Position numbers and translations under genes: made by a program
In this document: one piece after another, positions 17,047-24,238 of the stretch
How positions within the stretch are numbered: position 1 is the first letter of the stretch
Layout: each line of letters opens with the position of its first letter
The notes under the pieces: model-generated
Told to the model about the DNA's origin: nothing
Databases searched by the model: none
The model's input: only the letters and a program-made list of their open reading frames with translations
DNA from: PALSA-1353 sp050014015
GTDB taxonomy: Bacteria > Planctomycetota > Phycisphaerae > Tepidisphaerales > Tepidisphaeraceae
Length of the DNA: 64,000 bases
Assembly (NCBI GenBank): GCA_050014015.1
Contig: JBEKEC010000011.1
Location: 62,001 to 126,000 of the forward strand
Direction: 5' to 3'

Positions 17047-18387
17047 TCAGAATTTGAAATACACGTCTATCGCCGCGGTCAACTGGTTGTATTTTGAGAA
17101 ATCCAGCACGGGCTGATCGACCCAGTCGAATCGCACTTCCGGCCGGACCGACAAGCCGTCCAGCCATGGGCTGTCGGGGAAGGGAGTCACCCCCGCTCCC
17201 ACCGTTGCCTCCCAGTAATTCAGGTCGCTTCCGCCGACGCCGGTCGTGGTCCCGCGGCCATCGTGGTAATACTCGACGCGGGTGCCGAGCGACAGGTGCG
17301 GATCCAATTGGTATTTCAGATAGAGCGCGGCGTCGAACCATTGCGCGGTCAGCACCTGCCCGGTCCCGCTGATCGCCGCGCCGGGGGCGTCGGCATAAAG
17401 GAAATCGCCCGAAATGCTGAACTGATCGGAAACTTTGAACGTTCCGATGATCTCGGGGATCGTCCACCAACGGGCGTCGTCCGGCGGGCCGTAGGGAAGT
17501 ACGCCCATGGGACCAAACATCAGATTCGCCGTCCAGTCAAAGACCGCGCTGGTGTACTTGACCTGAAGGATGCCGTTGGGGTCGCCGCTGTTGTCACGCA
17601 GCGACTGGTTCCATCCGTCCGTCACGCCCCCGGTAATCGCCAGATTGTTGGAGTTGGTCTCGTCGGAAAAAACGTATTTGCCCAGGACGCCGGTCATCGT
17701 GTATGGCCTGCCGTACGAAAACGCATAGCTGTGCGAGTAAAAAAGGTTCTGGGTGGGATCTATCGTTTCATAGCCCAGGAGTTGCACAAACTTGCCGGCT
17801 TCGACAATGATCCCCGTCCCCACCGGAATCCCCAACTGCACGTAGGCCTGCAGAAGATCGAACTGATCAAACCCTCCTCCCGCTCCACCCGCCTTGTTGT
17901 GCTGGTCTAGCAGTCCGTTCGAGTGCGTGAAATAATCATCCCGGCCATAACCGGCCTCAATCAGGAATCCCGCGTCGAAGTCCCCCTTCGGCAGAAAGAC
18001 CATATCGCGCTCGATCGTCAGGTCCGCCTGATTCAACATCAGCGAGTTCTTGTACGGCCCGGCAAAGAAGATGTCGTCGCCAGGCGCCGTCCTGGCCGGC
18101 GTCTGGTCCTTGGGCACCGTTGCATCGTACAGATAGCCCCCTTCGACGAAGCCGTGAATGTTGAACCCCAGGTTTTCCATCGGCTTGCCAATGCCGATGG
18201 CTTCCAAGCTCTGCATAAAGGCGCCGTAGCTGGAAGTCGTGGGCGCGACCGGTGGCGCCACCTGATCCGAAGGCGCATTTTGATCGCCGCCCACCGTATT
18301 TGAATTGGTGTCATCCCCCAGCACCGTTACCCCGGAACATCCAAGAATCACCACCGCCAAGCCGACGAACCCTTTCCAAACCCTCAT
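17047..18387 (-). CDS. BBP2-type outer-membrane beta-barrel porin
   Basis: The 446-residue protein has a signal peptide (VWKGFVGLAVVILGCSGVTVLG) and ends in an aromatic outer-membrane signature, IDVYFKF. Strands of alternating residues such as LGFNIHGFVEGGYLY, GFLIEAGYG, YVQLGIPVGTGIIVEAGKF and LSLGTRVEYYHDG, and the order QADLTIER...FSYGRPYTMTGVLGKY, fit the putative beta-barrel porin-2 (OmpL-like) family. I start at ATG 18387 because GGAG lies 5 nt upstream; a GTG two codons earlier is also open. It probably moves small solutes across the outer membrane. The gap between it and the S53 gene (16812-17046) shows nothing recognisable. Confidence 0.82.
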   Translation of the reverse strand: MRVWKGFVGLAVVILGCSGVTVLGDDTNSNTVGGDQNAPSDQVAPPVAPTTSSYGAFMQSLEAIGIGKPMENLGFNIHGFVEGGYLYDATVPKDQTPARTAPGDDIFFAGPYKNSLMLNQADLTIERDMVFLPKGDFDAGFLIEAGYGRDDYFTHSNGLLDQHNKAGGAGGGFDQFDLLQAYVQLGIPVGTGIIVEAGKFVQLLGYETIDPTQNLFYSHSYAFSYGRPYTMTGVLGKYVFSDETNSNNLAITGGVTDGWNQSLRDNSGDPNGILQVKYTSAVFDWTANLMFGPMGVLPYGPPDDARWWTIPEIIGTFKVSDQFSISGDFLYADAPGAAISGTGQVLTAQWFDAALYLKYQLDPHLSLGTRVEYYHDGRGTTTGVGGSDLNYWEATVGAGVTPFPDSPWLDGLSVRPEVRFDWVDQPVLDFSKYNQLTAAIDVYFKF

Positions 18388-18590
18388 GGTCACTCCGTCC
18401 CTCTGTTGAAGGGGATACGAGCCAACTTTCTCGACGGGGGTACAACAGTACCGCCGAACCCCCTTTCAGATTACTCATCTGCAAATCAAATTCAACTTTC
18501 CGCGCCATCTGTAACAGAGGAGAAGACCGATACTTCGGCAGAAAATGCGCTGGCTATTCCGCCCGTCGCCCTCAATTCCCATCCCCAAAG

Positions 18591-18612
18591 CCCGCGGATG
18601 GCCATCCGTGGG
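18591..18612. repeat. Palindrome, family B-like (CCCGCGGATGG/CCATCCGTGGG)
   Basis: A near-perfect 22-bp palindrome preceded by CCAAAG, nearly the same as 35750-35771. It lies in the 18388-18832 gap, which holds this palindrome, a family A repeat and an operator-like site but no gene. Confidence 0.75.
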
Positions 18613-18644
18613 TTCTCCCAGCCCTACAAAACTCCAAATTGACG

Positions 18645-18703
18645 GTAGCGGGTAACTTTCGCAGTCCAAAGCCCCGGGAGCTTGCTCCCTGGGCATGCAC
18701 GCT
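18645..18703. repeat. Dispersed MITE-like repeat, family A copy 2
   Basis: It starts GTAGCGGGTAACTTTCGCAG and carries the conserved CCAAAGCCCCGGGAGCTTGC core hairpin. The right end is less clear than in the copies at 3476 and 58362. It lies just upstream of the operator-like site of the GH53 gene. Confidence 0.75.
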
Positions 18704-18711
18704 CTCCCGGA

Positions 18712-18747
18712 TTGTCGGAAATTTGCAGCATTCATTCGCAACTTTGC
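18712..18747 (+). promoter_or_regulatory. Tandem TCGCAA-type site upstream of dockerin GH53
   Basis: TCGGAA at 18715 and TCGCAA at 18736 are direct repeats exactly 21 bp apart, within TTGTCG...TTCATTCGCAACT. The same layout occurs at 33400, 33543, 44901 and 47320. A spacing of two helical turns fits binding by an AraC-family regulator. The site lies about 90 bp before the GH53 start. Confidence 0.6.
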
Positions 18748-18832
18748 AGACCTTGGGCTGCGGCGGTCTGATACTCTTGTACCGGACGTATAATCAGATG
18801 CGGGGCGTGGAAGGCGTTGTCGGCGATTGAAT

Positions 18833-21112
18833 ATGTGTGCCAAGCCAACCGCCAAGCGAGGAACCAACTCGATTCGTCTTGCGGCCGCCGCCGCCGCCCC
18901 CCTTTTCGTTGCCGGCGTTGCCCGCGCCGGACCCTTCTTCATGGGGTCCGATATCTCTCTTCTCACTTTCATGCAGCAGCAAGGCGTCGTCTTCAAGGAC
19001 AACGGCGTCGCCGCCCCCGCCGACCAGATTCTCTACGACAACGGCGACAATCTCTTCCGGCTTCGCCTCTTCGTCAATCCGCAGACCACGTACAACAGTT
19101 CGGCCGACGGTGCGATGCAAACCACTGCTTACGACATCGCACTCGCCCAGCAGATCAAGGCCGACGATCCCAGCGCCAAAATCGAGCTGGATCTCCACTA
19201 TTCCGATACCTGGGCCGATCCAGGCCATCAAACCATTCCCGCCGCCTGGTCGGGTGAGACACTCTCCGCATTGCAGACCTCCGTCTACAACTACACGCTG
19301 AACACACTTAACTCTTTCAGTTCCGCCGGCGTTCTGCCCGACATCGTCCAGATCGGCAACGAAACCAACGACGGCATGCTTTGGACCACGGGCCAGATCA
19401 GTGTATCCGGCTGGCCGGCGTACGGATCGCTGGTCAATTCCGCCATCTCCGCCGTACACGCCGCCCAGGGCGCGGGGCCGAAGATTCAGATCAGCCTCGT
19501 CATCGGCAACGGCGATTCGTCCGGCACGCCAAAGACCTTCTACACCAGCCTCACCAGTCCCTCCCAGGGAAACGTTCCCGCCAGCAGCTTTGACATCATG
19601 GGCGTGGACTACTATCCAAGCACCAACGACATGTCCACGCTCAGCAGCAATCTCACGACCCTGGCAAACACCTTCAACAAAAAAATAATGGTGATGGAAA
19701 CCTATGCCGCGTGGGAAACCGACAGCGGACTTGCCCACGACCCCGTATACGCCCAAACGCAAGCCGGCCAGGCATCCTATATCAGCGCGCTGGCGACCAC
19801 CATCCAGAATCTCCCGAACGGCGACGGCATGGGATTGCTCTACTGGTATCCCGAGGCCGTGCAGGTTCCCGGCTATTTTATCTACAATGGCGGAGCCACG
19901 GCATTGTTCGACAACAGCGGCAATGCAGTGCAGACGATCATCGGCACCGCCGGACCCGGGGCCAGCGGCAACGGCGATTTCAGCATCACCCAACACCAGT
20001 GGAACGTCTCCGCCTCCGGCTCCTGGAGCACCGGCGCCGATTGGACCAATTCCTCCCCCAACGGCTCCGACGTCGAAGCCGATTTCCTCGGCGAAATCTC
20101 CGCCAATCAGACCGTCTCCAACTCCGCGTCCATCACCCTCGGCACCATCCGCTTCCAGAACGCAAACACCTACACGCTTTCCGGCTCCGGCTCCCTGACT
20201 CTTCAGTCCACCGTCGGTTGGGCCTATGTCGTCGTCCAGCAGGGCGCCCAGCAAATCAATCTCCCCATGACCATCGCCAGCGACACGATCTTCAGCATCG
20301 CCGCCGGCTCCTCCCTGTCGCTCGGCTCTCCCGTCACCGTCAATAGCGGACAAATCCTCAACCCCAGCGGCTCCGGAACGATCAATTACCAATCCTCCGT
20401 GACGCTTTCCAGTTCCGCCAGCATGATCTTCGCCAATTCCACTCACGCCTCCGCATTGACGTTAGGCTCCGGCGCCACCGTCGCCATCACCGGAACCGGC
20501 ACGGTTCTCCAAGTGGACAGTCTTTCCGACGCCGGAACCATCGACGTTCAAGCCAACGCCATGCTCATCAACTACGGTGCCAGCGATCCGTTCTCGACGA
20601 TCGCCGGCTACGTCAAGTCCGGCTACAACGGCGGTCACTGGAACGGCCCCGGTATCATTTCCACCACGGCCCAATCGCCCACCAACGGCCTTCTATACGG
20701 CATCGGCTACGCCGACGGGGCTGACGGCGTCGTCTCCGGCCTATCCTCCGGCCAGATCGAAGTGAAATACACGCTGCTTGGCGACGCCAATCTCGACGGC
20801 TTGGTCAACGCCGCCGACTTCACCATCCTGGCCGCCAACTTCAACCAGCCGGTCACCAGTTGGGACCAGTGCGACTTCAACTACGACGGAATAGTCAACG
20901 CCGCCGACTTCACCGACCTGGCCGCCAACTTCAACCAAAGCGCCAGCGGCGCAGCCTCGGCCGGCGATGTCGCCGCCTTGGACGCCTTCGCAGCGGCAAA
21001 CGGGTTGCTGGCGGATGTTCCGGAACCGGCATCGATCAGTCTGCTAACGCTCGGTGCATTGGGCGTTCTGGCCCAGCGGCGACGCAAGCGTATTGCTTCT
21101 CAGTTCGCATAG
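18833..21112 (+). CDS. GH53 endo-beta-1,4-galactanase with dockerin-like repeats and PEP-CTERM tail
   Basis: A secreted enzyme that should cleave beta-1,4-galactan (type I arabinogalactan side chains). A signal peptide covers about the first 32 residues. The GH53 barrel spans about 33-345: FMGSDISLLTFMQQQG, LFRLRLFVNP, LDLHYSDTWADPGHQ, acid/base Glu in IVQIGNETNDGMLW (about 177) and nucleophile Glu in IMVMETYAAWE. A beta-rich region follows, then the cassette IAGYVKSGYNGG...GQIEVKYTLLGDANLDG, two calcium-loop repeats (DANLDGLVNAADF and DFNYDGIVNAADF) and PEPASISLLTLGALGVLAQRRRKR. I prefer ATG 18833 over the TTG at 18827. Confidence 0.92.
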   Translation: MCAKPTAKRGTNSIRLAAAAAAPLFVAGVARAGPFFMGSDISLLTFMQQQGVVFKDNGVAAPADQILYDNGDNLFRLRLFVNPQTTYNSSADGAMQTTAYDIALAQQIKADDPSAKIELDLHYSDTWADPGHQTIPAAWSGETLSALQTSVYNYTLNTLNSFSSAGVLPDIVQIGNETNDGMLWTTGQISVSGWPAYGSLVNSAISAVHAAQGAGPKIQISLVIGNGDSSGTPKTFYTSLTSPSQGNVPASSFDIMGVDYYPSTNDMSTLSSNLTTLANTFNKKIMVMETYAAWETDSGLAHDPVYAQTQAGQASYISALATTIQNLPNGDGMGLLYWYPEAVQVPGYFIYNGGATALFDNSGNAVQTIIGTAGPGASGNGDFSITQHQWNVSASGSWSTGADWTNSSPNGSDVEADFLGEISANQTVSNSASITLGTIRFQNANTYTLSGSGSLTLQSTVGWAYVVVQQGAQQINLPMTIASDTIFSIAAGSSLSLGSPVTVNSGQILNPSGSGTINYQSSVTLSSSASMIFANSTHASALTLGSGATVAITGTGTVLQVDSLSDAGTIDVQANAMLINYGASDPFSTIAGYVKSGYNGGHWNGPGIISTTAQSPTNGLLYGIGYADGADGVVSGLSSGQIEVKYTLLGDANLDGLVNAADFTILAANFNQPVTSWDQCDFNYDGIVNAADFTDLAANFNQSASGAASAGDVAALDAFAAANGLLADVPEPASISLLTLGALGVLAQRRRKRIASQFA

Positions 21113-21199
21113 TTCAGATGCAAATGCGATGAGACATCTGAACGAAGCGTTTCGCCGGAAATCCGCCATCCAAACATTCATCAAACGTGAGATTGTGGG

Positions 21200-21212
21200 T
21201 CATTTGCGCAAA
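21200..21212. promoter_or_regulatory. TCATTTGCGCAAA motif upstream of Gly-rich gene
   Basis: This 13-mer is exactly repeated at 23986-23998 upstream of the next large surface-protein gene, and a shorter ATTGCGCAAA occurs at 29440-29449 before the third. TTTGCGCAAA is itself palindromic. A shared control site is possible but unproven; the rest of 21113-21353 shows no gene. Confidence 0.35.
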
Positions 21213-21353
21213 GCCTTCAAGCGTAAATAGTTACTGTTTTTTACATTTTTGCCTTGACCACGGTCGGTTATTCTGTCATAAGGCGCAATTCGCTTTTCAA
21301 TGCAACTGTAGCCGTGCGTTCGCAGGAATAAGTCAAAGGGAAAGGGAGAATCC

Positions 21354-23816
21354 ATGTCAGTTGGAAAGCGGTCCAAATATGCACGAGTGTCGATTGCTCT
21401 TGCAGCGGCGATGACTGTATGGTCGGTTCCGAGCGGTGCGGATACCGTAACGCAAAATGGCGCAGCAGGGACATCGGGAACAAACGGGACGGGGAGCAAT
21501 CCCGGAGGCCCAGGCGGAGCGGGCGGCGCGGCTAACGCCAACGCAACCAGCACCGACGCTTCCAACACCGCAACCGCGAACGGCGGCGCCGGCGGGATTG
21601 GTGGTACCGGCGGTACGAACGCAACAGGCGGAGCAGGCGGTGCAGCGGGTACCGCGAACGCGACGGCCGATAGCAGCGCCGTCGTCGCCGGAGCCGTGAG
21701 CGACAGCGCCACCGCGAGTGGTGGAGCAGGAGGATACGGCGGAAACAGCGGCGGTGGCACCGCGCCAGGAGGCAACGCGGCCGACGGCGCAACCGCCACC
21801 GCTTCGGCGCAGGGATCGAATTCAACCGGCGATGCGGTACAGATCGATGCGTGGTCGACTGGTGGAAGCAGCAATCAGGGCGGAGTGGGCCCCACCTATG
21901 GTAATGGCGGCAACGGCGGCACCGCGTCTTTAGGCGCAGTCAGCGGTAGTTCCACCGGAGGCGGTTCCGTTACCGTCGCGGGAACGGCTCAGGGAGGCAA
22001 CGGCGGCTTTGGTCAAGTTGGAGGCAATGGGGCATCCGAAACGCTGACCAACGCGATCAGCGGATCAACCAGCGGATCGCTGTCTTTGACTCAAAACGCC
22101 ACGGGTGGCAGCGGGGGACAAGGCAACGTGAGCTTCGGGGGAACGGGCGGAGCGGCGACATCGAATTTGATCCTAATCACAAATGGCGTTTCATCGGTGA
22201 CCGGCACGACAAACGCCTATGGAGGCGGCGGTGGCGGAGGCCAAAGCGGCGGAATTGGTGGTAATGAAAATGCTACCACCAATCTGACAAGTAACACCAC
22301 TGGAACCATTAGTTCCACTGCCAACGCCAATGTCAACTATTTTGGTCTTAATGTGGGTGGCTCCGCGACGTACGGAATGGGAGGACCCGGTGGCAACGGA
22401 ACGGCAACATCGGTGGCGGCGGGAACTGCCGCGTCCCAGATATATGCGACAACGTCCGCTTTCGGCGCGGGCGGCGGGAATGTTGGCACATCAGGCACTT
22501 GCGGGGCCGGAGGGGCTGGCACGGCAAGTTCCACTGGGAGCGACGGAGGCGCGGGTTCCGTAAGTGTCAACGCCAATAGCGGTGGTGGGTATGGAGGGTC
22601 CGGGCTGATTGGCTCGTCAGGCAACGGCGGGGCCGGGGGAACGGATATGGCCAGTTCATCCGGAAGCAGTACAGGTGCAGCCAACATGAGCGTTTACTCC
22701 ACAAGCAACGGAGGAACTGGGGGAAGTGCTTATAGTTCGGGAAGCGGCGGGGCCGGAGGAACTGGAACAATGATTTCCACCGGAAGCGTCGGAAGTGGGA
22801 GTGCTATGACGGTTAGTGCCACCAGCAGCGGTGGGGATGGTGGGCAAGGCGTAGGGGGTGGATTTGCGGGAGGTCAAGGCGGCAATGCGATTGCACAGGC
22901 GACAGCCAATGCCGGGGATGTAATCGCCACCGCGACCGGCGGAAACGGCGGCACGGGAAGCAATTCCGCTACGTTCGGAATCGCCGGAACGGCATCGGCA
23001 ACGGCGACCTCGCACGGCGTCACCGTGACAGATTTCATCGCCTCCGGAGTTAACGCGCAGACAGGCGGTCAGGCTGAATCGGAAGTGACTTGGACCTCCG
23101 CTGGGGGCGCAACGGTCATCATCGGGACGGGCGGTCACATCGACGATCGGGGTGTCAACAACGGCCAGGGCGTCGTGACCGGTCCGCTTGCATATATCAC
23201 GGGCGTCAGCGGAACTGGCTCCCTCACGATCGGCGACGGAGTGAACGCCTCCGTCCTGCAAATGAACTATGATGCAGGCGGGAGTTCTCAGTCGGCCCTG
23301 ATTATCGAGGCCGGTTCGACGTTTGACCTCAATGACAACCATTTCTTTATCAACTATGGCAGCAACGCCGATCCCCTGGCGACGCTCAAGGGCTATATCA
23401 AGTCCGGCTACAACGGCGGCGCGTGGAATGGTCCTGGGATCATTTCCTCGGCGGCACAAACGAAGACCAATGGTCTGCGGTACGGTATCGGCTATGCCGA
23501 CTCCGCCGACCCCGGAAAACGGCATAGTCAACGCCGCGGACTTCACCATTCTGGCGGCCAACTTCAACCAGACCGTCACCGGCTGGGACCAGGGCGACTT
23601 CAATTACGACGGAATAGTCAACGCCGCCGACTTCACCGACCTGGCCGCCAACTTCAACCAAAGCGCCAGCGGCGCCGCCTCGGCCGGCGATGTCGCGGCC
23701 CTCGACGCCTTCGTCGCGGCCAATGGAATCAGCCTTGCGAACGTTCCCGAGCCGGCATCGTTGGGTCTGTCAACATTCGGCGCGGTGAGCATATTGGCTC
23801 GCCGGCGTCGCCATAA
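21354..23816 (+). CDS. Glycine/asparagine-rich secreted repeat protein, C-terminus frameshifted
   Basis: An 820-residue product with a signal peptide (VSIALAAAMTVWSVPSGA) and about 550 residues of GGxGGxGG- and NANATST-type repeats (for example GGAGGIGGTGGTNATGGAGG), similar in texture to mycobacterial PE-PGRS or collagen-like proteins. From about 640 it has the common cassette (FFINYGSNADPLATLKGYIKSGYNGG, then GLRYGIGYADSADPGK). After that lysine the frame is wrong: the dockerin and PEP-CTERM codons continue in the +1 frame to 23826, and this frame ends with a basic nonsense tail (SQRRGLHHSGG...). GGGAGA precedes the ATG. No enzymatic domain seen. Confidence 0.75.
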   Translation: MSVGKRSKYARVSIALAAAMTVWSVPSGADTVTQNGAAGTSGTNGTGSNPGGPGGAGGAANANATSTDASNTATANGGAGGIGGTGGTNATGGAGGAAGTANATADSSAVVAGAVSDSATASGGAGGYGGNSGGGTAPGGNAADGATATASAQGSNSTGDAVQIDAWSTGGSSNQGGVGPTYGNGGNGGTASLGAVSGSSTGGGSVTVAGTAQGGNGGFGQVGGNGASETLTNAISGSTSGSLSLTQNATGGSGGQGNVSFGGTGGAATSNLILITNGVSSVTGTTNAYGGGGGGGQSGGIGGNENATTNLTSNTTGTISSTANANVNYFGLNVGGSATYGMGGPGGNGTATSVAAGTAASQIYATTSAFGAGGGNVGTSGTCGAGGAGTASSTGSDGGAGSVSVNANSGGGYGGSGLIGSSGNGGAGGTDMASSSGSSTGAANMSVYSTSNGGTGGSAYSSGSGGAGGTGTMISTGSVGSGSAMTVSATSSGGDGGQGVGGGFAGGQGGNAIAQATANAGDVIATATGGNGGTGSNSATFGIAGTASATATSHGVTVTDFIASGVNAQTGGQAESEVTWTSAGGATVIIGTGGHIDDRGVNNGQGVVTGPLAYITGVSGTGSLTIGDGVNASVLQMNYDAGGSSQSALIIEAGSTFDLNDNHFFINYGSNADPLATLKGYIKSGYNGGAWNGPGIISSAAQTKTNGLRYGIGYADSADPGKRHSQRRGLHHSGGQLQPDRHRLGPGRLQLRRNSQRRRLHRPGRQLQPKRQRRRLGRRCRGPRRLRRGQWNQPCERSRAGIVGSVNIRRGEHIGSPASP
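23397..23519. repeat. 123-bp block identical to 26996-27118
   Basis: The block runs from ATCAAGTCCGGCTACAACGG to GACCCCGGAAAA and is identical in two neighbouring genes 3.6 kb apart, although the flanking sequence differs. Both copies end at the same frame-breaking junction. It is a good candidate for gene conversion. Confidence 0.9.
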
Positions 23817-23826
23817 ACGATTGTGA
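23512..23826 (+). pseudogene. Out-of-frame dockerin/PEP-CTERM remnant of the Gly-rich gene
   Basis: The +1 frame reads PENGIVNAADFTILAANFNQ, then a complete second calcium loop DFNYDGIVNAADF, the DVAALDAFVAANG spacer and PEPASLGLSTFGAVSILARRRR. The first half of the first calcium loop (LLGDANLD) is absent. Compared with 27119-27158 about 40 nt are missing here. A +1 shift near 23512-23519 would be needed to join it to the upstream product. Confidence 0.8.
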
Positions 23827-23985
23827 CTACGTTCGATTTTCTTCCCCTTCGCCGAGGTCCCAGCCCACTGCCACCGATTTGCGGCAACCGCGCGTCGTGG
23901 CGCTATCCCCTGAATAGCTGACAGCTCAATAGCCGACGTCCCAAACGAGCACATTTGGCGACCTCCCCTGTGATCGCTTGCCACC

Positions 23986-23998
23986 TCATTTGCGCAAA
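23986..23998. promoter_or_regulatory. TCATTTGCGCAAA motif, second copy
   Basis: Exact repeat of 21200-21212, about 240 bp before the next start. The rest of the 412-bp gap 23827-24238 holds no gene that I can support, only an AGGAGG ribosome site just before 24239. Confidence 0.35.
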
Positions 23999-24238
23999 AA
24001 TAGGTAATTCCCCGATAGACAAATCGAGCGGGTGTTGGAAGATGATAGCTGAGTGGGTGAAGCGGGGTAGTTTCAGATCACTTCTCCACGACTGACCTTT
24101 GACACTTGGTGGGCGGAGTCATGCGGTTGGGAAGATTTCACGTCGATCACAAGGGTCAGCGGAATTCAAACGTTAGCACTCTAAGCCGCGGCGGGCCATA
24201 TCTCGGGCCGGCCACGCGCAGAGCGCAGGAGGGCCATC

